From Glebionis coronaria (lineage: Eukaryota; Streptophyta; Magnoliopsida; Asterales; Asteraceae), in assembly GCA_025667525.1 (NCBI GenBank), contig CM046879.1:359928639-359992638 (forward strand): a stretch of 64,000 bases of DNA, read 5' to 3'. Both the position numbers and the translations under genes were made by a program. Shown in pieces: positions 35,878-47,116 of this stretch (positions are counted from its first letter, which is position 1; each line of letters starts with the position of its first letter). The notes beneath the pieces are model-generated. The model saw only the letters and a program-made list of their open reading frames with translations. It did no database searches and had not been told where the DNA came from.

Positions 35878-37473
35878 ATGGATTCGTCTTGCGTTCGGTG
35901 TGGGAGACCATGGCTTGGTTTTCCAATATGTCCATGGTGTACTTGTGCGAAGTGTGGTTCTGATATCGACAATACACAATTTGGATTTTGTCCATTCTGC
36001 AATTCAAGAAATTCTTACTTCTCCTCTTACACAAATTTCTCCCCCCCCCCCGTCTATGACAATCCCTATCCTCAACAAGCACCGGATTTTTCTCAATACA
36101 TGTGTTGCAATCATTGTGGTGGCCCTCACGATACTTCTTATTGCCAGCCAATGAATTATTATGAGCCAAATCCGTGACCTCATTTTTCTTCACTGATGGA
36201 TTATTATGAACCAAATCCATGTTCTAATTCTTCTCAACCGATGACTTCCTATGAGCCACATCCGTGCTATAATTCTGGTTTTCATAACTGTGAGCCCCCA
36301 AATCCTACCCTCAATCATCAATCCTCTCAGAGAATTTGTATTGCCCAACAACTCACTACTTTGAATGACGAAACACACGCTATTATTTTGCAACATCAAG
36401 AAGCCGTTGTTCAGCTAAAAGAAGCAAGGGAGGAGGAAAAGCGACAGCAACAAGAGCAAGTATCTAATCTTAGTGATTATACTCCGCCTCTTGTGCGTTC
36501 TTTTTATTACGATGATGACGAGGATAATATTTACAATCTCAATCCATCATGTGAGACTATCACTCCTATTCTCGATTCTTCCACTACGGAGACCGATGCA
36601 TCTCTCATCATGGGGGATGAGGGTCTTCTCAATATTCCTTGTAATGAGATTCTTATTCCAATCCAAAGTGAGCCTACGGTTGCTTCTGATAGTAACGTTG
36701 ATTGTGAATCTCTTTCTCGTGATGATTCATTACCTCCCACCGACATCTTGGGAGACGATTCTTTGGCTTTCTCTAATCCCCTTTTTGATCTCGATGATGA
36801 TTTTACTTCTAGTGATGACGAGTCACTATCCGATGAAGACGTTCAGAAGGAAAATTTCAAGATTTATTTGAACCCTTTATTTGATTTTGATGACGCCTAC
36901 ATCTCTAGTGAGGTGAATCCTCTCTTTGAAGAGGGGATTGAGGATATTGATAGCTCCGACTCTATTGCTATTGATGAGCATTCTTTGTTAGCCATGACAC
37001 CTCCCATCGTAGAGGAGGTGGAGAGATTTGACCCTACCTTCCGTTTGATTCGGTCTGGTGAGGTGACACGGGTGGTAGATATGTCTTCTGATATTTCTCA
37101 TATTATGTTGCCACCCCGTCCTACCGCGTGCACATCCAAGCAGGTGATGTATCGCTTTTACTCTCCTCATTTCATACCTGGAAATGAGGATGAGTTCTTT
37201 GACCCGGGAGGTGAGATTGACCATTCTATGATTGATACCTTTACGGATTTGCCGAATAGTGACCATCCATTGTCTTTGGGGGATGACAATTTGTCTCCTT
37301 TACCTATCCCACCTCCCGTGGATCACGACCTCACATACTTTTCGTATGTTGGGAGGACTTTTATACCTTTCATGACTTATCCTCCTGCCTCTCATTTATT
37401 ATGTTCCTCCGAGACCGAGGATAAGATTTTTGATCCCGGTATTACATTCGAGGCCTCCCCATGGACCATTTAA
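35878..37473 (+). CDS. Cys-rich / acidic retroelement ORF of element B, function unknown
   Basis: One frame of 531 codons with a single in-frame TGA at 36175 (in C-C-G-T-G-A-C-C-T, likely a CGA turned TGA). The first 50 residues hold Cys pairs resembling zinc ribbons (C-V-R-C-G-R-P-W, C-P-W-C-T-C-A-K-C, C-P-F-C), followed by a knuckle C-C-N-H-C-G-G-P-H-D-T-S-Y-C, spaced like the C-E-I-C-G-G-P-H motif in element C gag. Two M-x-Y-Y-E-P-N-P repeats follow. Residues about 180-330 are strongly acidic with repeated N-P-L-F-D-(L/F)-D-D and S-D-D-E-S-L-S-D-E-D. It resembles proteins I recall as numerous unnamed predictions in Asteraceae genomes. It occupies the place of gag but lacks a capsid core. 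The near-intact frame suggests recent constraint. Confidence 0.7.
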
Positions 37474-37581
37474 TTCGGGGTCGAGTTAGGCTCGTGACTC
37501 GGTTAACAAAAACAAGCGCTTCTCGGGAGGCAACCCGATGATCTATTTTTATCTATTTTCTACAATAAGTATAGGGGGAGC
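37474..37581 (+). other. Conserved 3' untranslated block of element B and C insertion site
   Basis: GGCTCGTGACTCGGTTA and AACAAGCGCTTCTCGGGAGG occur just after the ORF, and nearly the same block follows pol in element C (45209-45265). It ends in the polypurine-like AAGTATAGGGGGAGC, whose last five bases are the GGAGC target duplication of C. Confidence 0.85.
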
Positions 37582-38046
37582 TGATAGGTGTGTAAACACC
37601 CATCTTTTCACCACTTATTTCTGGCTAAAACAAGACCAAAACACGTATTTAATATCATTTGTTTGGAATTATGCGTGGTTTTTGTGTTTATTATGTTTTC
37701 AGAGTCAACCGGATGAATATTGAAGAAAACATGGGATTGCACGGGTTTTATCGAAGAAAAAGACCCAAGACGAAGTCTATTGTCCAAGAGATGCAAAAGA
37801 TTTGAAGTCATTGTGCCTATTCGAAGATTTATCGAAGAATAGAACCAAAGATGAAAGATTCATATATGTCAAAGAACTCGAGTCTATTAAATAAAAGAGA
37901 ATAAGACGAGTTGGAATTATTCACCGACACTTCTCAAATTTCAAGTTGGAAACGTTTATTTAAAAGAAGCGTGAAGACTAAAGAAGAAAGAAGAAAAAGA
38001 AGTCCAAACCAAAGCCCAATCACAAGCCCACCACCACAAGACACGC

Positions 38047-38057
38047 CTATAAATAGG
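38047..38057 (+). promoter_or_regulatory. TATA box of element C
   Basis: CTATAAATAGG, identical in the 3' LTR; a run of CTTTCTCTC elements lies downstream. Confidence 0.6.
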
Positions 38058-38607
38058 ACTCTACTTCACAAATTTCACACACTTAGTCTTTTAGGTAGTT
38101 TTTAGTTTTAGAGAGAGAAAGTTCTAAACTTTCTCTCACTAGATTTCATCTTTTTTCTCTTTCTAGATCAAAACTTTTGTATTATCCTTCATTAATCAAG
38201 TTCAAGTTTTTTTTCTTTTAATCTTTAATCTCATCCTTCCTTTCTTTGATTTTGATTGATTTTGGTACAAATCTCGTATGATCCGTGTTGTTCATCAATG
38301 ATTTGTGCTTAAAAAGTTGATTACTTTTTATGTTTCCTTAAGTTTATACATAAATAAGCTTTGAGATCCTTGTTCTTATTGGCTTATTTGTTGATTTAGC
38401 TTATTTACTTTTTATAGATTTTATAAAAAGTTCATCTTTTTATCATTTGATTTAAAAGTTTGATTATTTGAAGCTTAGATAAAGTGTTCTTAGTGCTTAT
38501 TTGATCAACTTATTATTGAATTCGAGCTAGTTTTGGGAGTTAGCTTATTCCATAAGCTCATTTCCCTTGCTTTAGTCTCGGGTTTGCATAGATTTCGGAA
38601 AGGGTAA

Positions 38608-38975
38608 ACCCCTTTCCGATTGGATTATTCCGACCAGACACACAACCCTCTTTCCGATCGCCCGATCGGAAAAGGGTTTTGTTTTTCCGATTGTTCCTTG
38701 TTTTGGGCATATTCCGATTTGAACCTGTGTTGCACACATTCCGATTGAGACCCATCAGCATATTCCGATTGTCTTTATTTTTTGATTATTCGGATTGGTA
38801 ATTTTTCAAATATTCCGATTACACCTCTTTTGAACATTCCGATTGAGACCAATTGTTAGTATTCCGATTGTGCCCTACTTGTCCTTTATTCCGATCAGAC
38901 TACTCCTCAACATTCTGATCATTCGATCGGAATACATTCCGATTACACCCATTTTTTGGTTATTCCGATTCACTT
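38608..38975 (+). repeat. ATTCCGAT word array in the C LTR
   Basis: Irregularly spaced copies (about 20-30 bp apart) of ATTCCGAT, usually followed by TGAGACC, TGTGCC or TACACC. The same word fills the matching zone of the solo LTR at 4552-4980. It is not a tandem repeat, since spacers differ. Confidence 0.85.
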
Positions 38976-39313
38976 GTTTTGCTTTGTTCCGTTCTTACTT
39001 TCTTTTAGTACTTTTCAATTAAGTTCTTATTTTTTTTACAGAGTGTTCCCAGTGTTAGTTTTTATTAAGTGTTCATTTGTTTTCCTCATATAATCGTTAA
39101 GTTTCCAATCATTTATTTTTAAACTCGTCTTTTACTTTAATCATTCAAGCTTTAAGTTTACTCGTTGACACTTTATTAATTGTTATTAGATTAAAATAGA
39201 TAAACAAACCATCACCTTTTTATTAACCAAGAACAAATCATTCCACTTAGAGCCGAGATCAATTCGAGAGGACTGAGAGATAAATTAAACCCATACAAAA
39301 TGCAAGTATCAAA

Positions 39314-39330
39314 TGGCACCGCTGCCGGGT
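39314..39330 (+). other. Primer-binding site of element C
   Basis: TGGCACCGCTGCCGGGT, two bases after the LTR, complementary to the 3' end of a tRNA-Asp-type acceptor with two changes. Confidence 0.8.
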
Positions 39331-39524
39331 CTTCTCGTTAAGATCAAAAGTTTTTTTTGAGAACTTGGATTTTGGGATTCGTTCCCCGTGAACGTTACTT
39401 TTTCATAAAAATTTTCAAAAACACTAAAAAATATAAAATTTTCAAAAATACAAAAAAATTAAAAAACATAAAAAACCAAAAATGTTTTGCTTTGTTTTTC
39501 TCTTGTTAGTTCTTTTGCAGGTGT

Positions 39525-41156
39525 ATGCGCATTCGATCCACGTCTTATCAAGAGCCCGAGCCTCTCGATAACCTAGACATGGCCGGTGTACAAAACAAAA
39601 ACAACATACCACCTCCAAACAATAATAATAACAACAACAACCCACCTTTCAACAACATGAACAATAACAACAACAATGAGCCTCTACCGGATAATCGCCC
39701 GATGATTGAACTGCTGCAAGCTCATGTCGACGGCAACACTGATCCAATTGTTATACCACCAATTGCCGCCAACAACTTTGAGCTAAAATCAGGCTTTATC
39801 CAGATGGTCTCCGCTCAACCATTCTTGGGACGTACCATTGATGACCCACATGACCAGATCAAGAGATTCTTGCAACTCACCAACACGGTCAAATTCAATG
39901 GTGTTCCACAAGAGGTAATACGGTTACAACTTTTTCCCTTTTCTTTAGAGGGACAAGCCCGGCATTGGCTTGCTAAGGAACCGCCACAGAGTATTCTCTC
40001 GTGGACGGATTTGGAAACCAAGTTTATAAATTATTTTTTCCCACCCTCTCGTACTACCGCTTTGCGAAATGAAATCATAAATTTTGAACAAAAGTACGAT
40101 GAGTCGTTCAGTGAATCTTGGGATCGTTTCAAAGATCTTTTAAGAAAATGCCCACAACATGTTTTTACCAAAGTACATCAAATTAACACTTTTTACAATG
40201 GTTTAAGCATGAGTGACCAAGATTCACTAAACAGTGCCTCGGGGGGTAATCTTTTGGCTAAGACTTCCAATGCTGCTTGGGACATCATTGAGAATAAATC
40301 TCGTGTGCAAACCAAGAGTGTTCGGACCAATGTCGCTAGTGCTAGCACTAATGACAGCGACAAGCGACTGGACAAAATCACTATGCTTCTTGAATCGCTT
40401 GTTACCCACACCGCCAACAACACCAACAGCAGCAACGCTAAAAACGCTCAAGTTAACGCTGTCAGCCAACCTTGTGAGATATGCGGTGGTCCTCACTCTT
40501 ACACCTCTTGTACCGCCACCCAAGACTACCCTGTTGAGAATGTGAATGAAGCATATGGCACCTATCCTCAACCCTCTTATCAAGCTCGACCTCAAGGTGC
40601 CCGTAACTTGCTTAGCTACCGCTCCAACAACTATCTCTCACCACCTGGTTTTACTCCTAACAACCAAAACCAACAACAAAACCTTAATCGCCCTCCTCAA
40701 CAACAACAACAACCTCGTACTCCATACATCCCACCTCACAAACAGCAACAACCACCTCAACGAAACAACCAAGTTTACCAGCAACCTGCTTATCAACCAC
40801 CCGCATACACTACTCCTTCCAACCAAACCCCCGCATCACATCAAGACATTGGAACCTACATGAGGACTAACGATGTGATCGTGGATAATCTCCAACAGGA
40901 AGTGCGCAACTTGAAAGCAGACCTGATGAAACAAGGGAATGATCTGAGAGCTGATATGAAGAACACAATGGATAGTCAAACGAATGACTTAAGAAACATG
41001 ATGGCTAGTTTCTTCCATGGTAATCAACCCTCTTCTTCGGGTACTCTTCCGAGTAACACCATTGCGAATCCAAGAGGAGAGATGAAAGCAATCACCACTC
41101 GAAGTGGCAAAGGTACCAAGGAACCGAGCTTCCTATACCTCCACCGGTGGTTGTGA
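39525..41156 (+). pseudogene. Element C gag
   Basis: 543 open codons. After an Asn-rich N-terminus comes the Retrotrans_gag core: FLGRTIDDPHDQIKRFLQL, then G-Q-A-R-H-W-L, W-x-D-L-E-T-K-F and Y-N-G-L. A knuckle C-E-I-C-G-G-P-H-S-Y-T-S-C lies near residue 325, followed by a Gln/Pro-rich stretch (PPQQQQQPRTPYIPPHKQQQ). Residues about 450-500 look helical. It ends at a frameshift: the natural continuation into protease (E-L-P-I-P-P-P-V-V-V-T-K-E) is in another frame, explained by loss of one G near 41128. The gag part itself is intact. Confidence 0.9.
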
Positions 41157-42139
41157 CTAAGGAGAACGAGTCACCTGCTCCTATTCCTCATCCTTCTCCT
41201 TCGCTAATTTCTCCACCTCTTCCCTCTACCCCTCCTCCACCCAAGGATGTGAGTGATCCTATTCTCCCAAAGCCTTCCTCTTCTTCCAATATACCTTATC
41301 CATCTAGGTTGAGGAAAGAGAAGCTCAAAAGCAAGGACGATATTCAGGTTTCGAACTTCCTTAAAATGTTCAAACAATTGAATTTTAACATCTCCTTCGC
41401 TGAGGCTCTCGTTCACATGCCTAAATATGCGAAAATGTTTAAAGATCTTCTGAGCGACAAGGAAAATCTCCTCGATATTGCCAACACCGAACTTAATGAG
41501 AATTGCTCTGCAGTGCTCTTAAGGAAATTGCCAACCAAGCTTGGTGATCCGGGTCGTTTCTTAATCCCTTGCAATTTCCCGGGAGTAGAGAATTGCATGG
41601 CCCTAGCCGATCTAGGTGCCAGTATTAATCTTATGCCTCTAAGCGTTTGGAAGAAATTATCTCTCCCAGAGCTAGTCCCCACCAAAATGACTTTGGAATT
41701 AGCTAACCGTACGGTTGCTTATCCAGTGGGGATAGCCGAAGACGTCTTTGTAGGAGTCGACAAATTCACTTTTCCTGCCGATTTCGTCGTCGTCGACTAC
41801 GAGATGGACCCTCGTGTTCCCTTGATCGTGGGTCGTCCATTCCTGAGGACCGGTCGCACTCTCATCGATGTTGAAGCCGGTGAGCTTATCATGAGAGTGG
41901 GTGACGATAAAATCGTCTTCAACATGGGAAAGTTGTCTAAACAACCTTATTCCAACGAGAGTGTTAATTGTATTGAAGTTCTGGATGAGGCTTGTGAAGA
42001 ACACTTCAAAGATGCTTGCAAAAGTATTCCTACCTCTCTTCCCAATGTTGAAACCGTTGCCTCTATTGATTCATCACTGTCTCTATTTGGAGAAGTGATT
42101 TGTTTTGGAACAATCTTGAAGACACCATGGGAGATGTGA
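41129..42139 (+). pseudogene. Element C aspartic protease region
   Basis: The frame opens right after the gag frameshift. A Pro/Ser-rich linker is followed by a helical segment (NFLKMFKQLNFNISFAEAL) and the protease domain. Its active site reads A-D-L-G-A-S-I-N-L-M-P, with A-D-L-G in place of the usual D-T/S-G; Athila proteases commonly read D-L-G-A-S. The flap and C-terminal strand V-P-L-I-V-G-R-P-F-L-R-T are present. The frame ends at 42139 inside a spacer, requiring one more frameshift to reach RT. Confidence 0.88.
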
Positions 42140-43923
42140 ATTTAGCTACTAATGATTCTCCCACCAATGGGGATGAAGACATGAATTTCTTTGACAACCT
42201 TCTCAACGAAGACAATCCTTCTCCTCCATCTCCCACGGTTATTGCTATCGATACTCCGACTTTGAAAACGCCTCCCGTCGAAAATCCTCCGGATTTAGAA
42301 CTTAAGGAGTTGCCGCCTCATCTCGAGTATGTATTCCTTGAAGAAGAAAAGAAGTCGCCAGTCATCATTGCTAAGGACTTAAAGGAAGAAGAAAAAGCCC
42401 GACTTATCACCGTGTTGAAAGATCATAAGAAGGCTATTGCTTGGAAGATTTCTGATATTCGTGGAATTGATCCTCACTTCTTCACACACAAAATTCTCAT
42501 GAAGGATGACTTTAAGCCCACAATTCAAAGCCAACGAAGGGTGAATCCAAAAATACATGAAGTCATCAAAACAGAGGTTATCAAACTTCTTGATGCGGGT
42601 ATGATTTACCCTATTTCGGATTCACCATGGGTTAGTCCAATCCATTGTGTGCCCAAGAAGGGCGGAATAACCGTTGTTCCCAATGAACACAGCGAGTTGA
42701 TTTCCACTCGTCTCGTTACTGGGTGGAGAGTTTGTATAGACTACCGCAAACTCAATGATGCCACGAGAAAGGATCATTTCCCTCTACCTTTTATGGACCA
42801 AATGCTTGAACGTTTAGCCAGTAATGAATATTACTGCTTTCTTGATGGTTTCTCGGGTTATTTCCAAATACCCATCGATCCCCAAGATCAAGAGAAGACA
42901 ACATTCACTTGTCCCTATGGCACATTTGCTTACATAAGGATGCCTTTTGGCTTATGTAATGCCCCCGGGACTTTCCAAAGGTGCATGTTAGCTATCTTCC
43001 ATGACATGGTTGAACAAACCATGGAAGTCTTCATGGATGATTTCTCGGTCTTCGGGGATTCCTTCTCTTCTTGCCTTGCCAATTTGGAAGGTATGCTTAA
43101 GCGGTGCGAAGACACTCGCCTTGTTCTGAATTGGGAAAAATGCCATTTTATGGTAAAAGAAGGCATCGTGCTAGGACATATGATCTCGAAAGCCGGTCTT
43201 GAAGTAGACCGTGCTAAAGTCGATGTTATCGCCAAGTTGCCTCCACCTTCAACCGTGAAGGGTGTGAGAAGTTTTCTGGGTCATGCGGGCTTCTACCGAC
43301 GATTCATCAAAGATTTTTCTCAAATCGCTCGCCCGATGACCCACCTCTTGGAAAAAGATACTCCTTTTATCTTTTCCAAAGAGTGTCTTGAAGCCTTCAA
43401 CTCGCTTAAGGCTAAGCTAACTAAGGCACCCGTCTTGGTTACCCCTAATTGGGAGCTTCCCTTTGAGTTGATGTGCGATGCTAGTGATTTTGCTATTGGA
43501 GCGGTTCTGGGACAAAGATTGAACAAACACTTCCAACCAATCCATTACGCTAGCAAGACAATGACGGGGGCACAATTGCATTATACGACAACCGAAAAAG
43601 AGCTTTTAGCTGTTGTCTATGCCTTTGAAAAATTTCGCCCCTATCTTGTCCTTTCCACCACAATCGTGTATACCGATCATTCCGCGTTGAAGTACTTGTT
43701 GACAAAACAAGATTCCAAACCAAGACTTCTTCGCTGGGTTTTGCTGCTCCAGGAATTTAAAATCAAAATTCGCGATAAAAAAGGAGCTGAAAATCTAGCC
43801 GCAGATCATCTCAGCAGACTAGAGGATCCTTACCAAGGGGATCATCCAAACAAAGAAATCAATGATTCTTTTCCCTTGGAGACCTTAATGTCTATAAATT
43901 CGAATTCTGATGAAACCCCGTAG
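42100..43923 (+). pseudogene. Element C reverse transcriptase and RNase H
   Basis: 607 open codons. Acidic linker, then RT from about residue 110: [43 protein letters not shown] and the catalytic F-M-D-D. RNase H has [23 protein letters not shown] and Y-T-D-H-S-A-L-K-Y, so the acidic triad is kept. The [11 protein letters not shown] insertion before G-W-R is typical of Athila. The frame ends at a TAG and continues unchanged into integrase. Confidence 0.93.
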
Positions 43924-45204
43924 TTTGCGGACTTTGCAAACTACTTGGCGGGTGAAATTCTCGTTGACGGGTTAACATCCCAGCAAAAGAAAAAGTTTTT
44001 CAAAGACATCAAGACTTACTTTTGGGATGACCCGTATCTTTTCAAACAATGTGCCGACCTGATTATCCGCCGATGTGTTGACGGACCGGCAGCTTCAGAA
44101 ATCCTTGATGCTTGCCACAAAGGACCCACCGGTGGTCACTTTGGCCCCAACTACACCGCCAAAAAAGTGTTTGATTCGGGATTTTATTGGCCCTCCATAT
44201 ATCGTGACGCTCACAATATGGTTAAACAATGTTATGTTTGCCAAAAACAAGGCACGATCACACATAAAGACGAGATGCCTCAGAATTTCATTCAAGAGTG
44301 TGAAATCTTTGATGTTTGGGGTATCGACTTTATGGGGCCATTCCCTTCATCTAAAGGAAACAAATACATCCTTGTAGCCGTTGACTACGTTTCAAAGTGG
44401 GTTGAAGCCAAAGCTTTACCTACTAATGATGCAAGGGTGGTTTGTAACTTTTTGAAATCGCTGTTCGCTAGATTCGGCGTTCCTCGTGCTATTATCAGTG
44501 ACCGTGGGACTCATTTTTGCAACGATCAATTTGCAAGAGTCATGGCTAAGTACGATGTCAATCACCGTCTTTCCACCGCTTATCATCCCCAAACCAATGG
44601 GCAAGCCGAGATATCCAACCGTGGATTGAAGCGAATTTTGGAACGTACTGTGGGAGAGCATCGTGCCGCGTAGGCCGATAAGTTAGATGATGCTCTATAG
44701 GCTTTCCGTACTGCTTAAAAGACCCCGATCGGTTGTACAACTTATCGTCTTGTGTACGGGAAAGCGTGCCACCTCCCCATTGAGTTGGAGCACAAGGCTT
44801 ACTGGGCCTTGAAGTGGGCTAATTTTGATATTAACAAAGCCGGTGACCTACGCAAGATCCAACTCAATGAGCTCAATGAACTCCGTAATGAGGCTTATGA
44901 AAGATCTTTGATCTATAAGGAAAGAACTAAGCTCATTCACGACTCCAAGATCAAAAACCGAGAGTTCCATATTGGAGACAAAGTCTTACTTTTTAACTCT
45001 CGGTAGAAAATCTTTTCGGGCAAGCTGAAATCTCGTTGGTCCGACCCATTCACCATTGCCCAAATTTTTCCATATGGTACTCTCGAGCTCGCTCAACCTA
45101 ATGGACCTAATTTTAAGGTGAATGGCCAACGAGTAAAGTTGTACTTTGGTGAGGACACCTCTCAGGAGGTGATTCCATCCCTCACCACGTTCCTCATGAA
45201 CTAA
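43924..45204 (+). pseudogene. Element C integrase
   Basis: In frame with RT after one stop. The zinc region runs [11 protein letters not shown] through C-Y-V-C-Q-K. The catalytic core has [17 protein letters not shown] and T-N-G-Q-A-E, so D, D and E are intact. Then come stops at 44671 and 44698 (both at expected Trp codons), 44716 (expected Tyr) and 45004, with the C-terminal G-K-L-K-S-R-W-S and V-N-G-Q-R-V-K-L-Y-F readable to a TAA at 45202. The Trp stops are TGG to TAG. Confidence 0.92.
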
Positions 45205-47116
45205 TTTTGGGTCGAGTCAGGCTCGTGACTCGGTTATCAAAAACAAGCGCTCCTCGGGAGGCAACCCCAGTATCTATCTTTTTATGCTTTAACCTCCTAA
45301 GTGTAGGGGGGCCTGTATACGTGTTTGTATTTGTGTGGTGATGTGATTATATGGATGAATGCACTCTTGGAATCTTTGAAGAACCGTGCTCCCGTGTTAT
45401 CCGAAATCCGGTTCTATCTCTCAACTATCGTGATTCAATTTTCTTCATATTCACATTTGAAAATGATCACTTTAGTAGTCTCTTCCTTAATTTGAGTTAA
45501 CCAACGTGCACAATGTCATAAGTGTAGGGGAGACTTTTCCCACATGCTTAAACATTGAGGACAATGTTTATCTTAAGTGTAGGGGGGACTTCTATCGAAG
45601 TTTTAAGTGGACTTTTCCATGAAAATGCCTTCATTTAACCGGAAAATCATATTTTTCAACATTTTTCAATTTTTTTATTAACTTTGGCCATTTAGTCGTA
45701 ATTTTTAAAATTTTTATCGTTGCTTTCATATGTATATATCCCGCAATAAAGTCAAAAATATTAATAAAGTGGTGTAGCTAGTTTAGAAGTCTTTGACATT
45801 TTAGACCCGTTGCGTTTATTTTGACTCAACCCGAATAGACTTATCCAAGTTTATTCTAGCTAGTATCCTTAACCATGTAGACCTTAATTGGTTTATTGGG
45901 CTAAGTATCCACGAGTCTCATTACTTGAGATTTTAAATTGTGGAGGACGAGAAATGATAGAGTCAATTATAAGTCGGTATTCTTGCACAAGCTCACTTGG
46001 TGTAATTATTTGCCTATTCTCCCATCACTTGCTAATAATTTATCTGCGATAAGTAAGGTCGTACGATTTGAAAAGTTACTTAGCTTCTAGCTCAAGATCG
46101 TTTAAAAGTTGCTCGGTAATGATAAGAGTTCATAGCCAAGGCATAACTTATGAAGCGGGGCGCGAAGATTGGCGAGTCCGAAAAGGCCCTAACAAGGCAT
46201 GAGGATTCCATTTTATTGCTAAAGATCCAAAGTGATGTGAAAAGCATTATTCCCAAAATCAATATGAAGGATCAAGACTCACGACAAAAAGCAATCAACT
46301 CCCATAAAGATCATGGAGAAGTCTATCCAAAAAGACCCTAACAAGGTATGAGGAAAAATAGATCCATGTCCGAAAAGGAGGCGGATCGTTGTATCTCAAA
46401 ATCCCAAATAGAGATTGAAGAATAATCATGAAGTCGTGGTCAATAAAGTTGGAGTACCCCTCAAAAGTCTCCAAGTGAAGAAACTCTATTACGATAAGAA
46501 GACCATTATCTCAAGAACGTCTCTCAAGATACGAAGTATGAAGTACATGCCAAATATCGGCCCGAGAAAGATCTCAAATCGCGAACCAAGTTATGCCAAG
46601 ATATGAACTTTTTGATATCCCGAGAAGCAGTTTTAAGAGATTTTGTCCTTTAGCTAACTATTGATCAAATCGTCCTACTTTGCTTTCAGCCTAAATAAAC
46701 TATCGAAATAAGTCCAAAAATGCATCTTCATGATCATTCTAAGACAAAAATAAAATATAAGAGATACACCTAGGAATAAGGGAGTTTAAGCATTTAATTA
46801 AGCCATGTGTGTAAGTGTTTGAATTGCTAACTTATAATTACAATGATCTCGTTTTTAAGCTTAGTTTGGGGAACGTGAAACTTGAGGGTGATAAATCTTC
46901 GCAGCACCGAAGCCCTAATGTAAGTCCTCGATCTCTTTACAAGTTATTTCCACGTAAGCTATTTTCTATCCTCTTGTTTTAATTTCTCTTAGTACTTCCA
47001 TTTTTGTTTAGTAGTATTTTAATTAGGCCAAGGTTGATTGATCATGAGAAAAGTGTAAATGTGCTTTGTCACTAAGCATTGCATGAGGGCATGGCAATGG
47101 TTAAGTGTAGGGGATT
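45205..47116 (+). other. Element C 3' non-coding region with repeated polypurine motifs
   Basis: There is no gene in 1.9 kb. TAAGTGTAGGGG occurs at about 45298, 45529, 45573 and 47103; the last abuts the 3' LTR and is the working polypurine tract. A perfect 9-bp-stem hairpin (TAAACATTG, loop AGGA, CAATGTTTA) lies at about 45551-45572. Blocks at 45864-45945 and 46840-46945 are about 90 percent identical to element B (49437-49520 and 50380-50480). Confidence 0.85.

Larger units (their letters stand above)
37582..39311 (+). repeat. 5' LTR of element C
   Basis: It starts with a hairpin (GGTGT-GTAA-ACACC). The TATA box CTATAAATAGG is at 38047-38057. Between 38608 and 38975 there are about a dozen ATTCCGAT words plus variants, and a palindromic CGATCGCCCGATCGG. 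Confidence 0.95.

Noticed and set aside
36196..37473. Independent gene starting at 36196
   Set aside because: The frame continues upstream to 35878 with one TGA between; the Cys-rich N-terminus belongs to the same protein.
37911..38105. Small frame repeated at 47446-47640
   Set aside because: Identical because it lies in the two LTRs of element C; no coding signal.
46150..46606. Small frames in the element C 3' region as an envelope gene
   Set aside because: Short, basic, no signal peptide or membrane segment, and not preserved in the matching region of element B.
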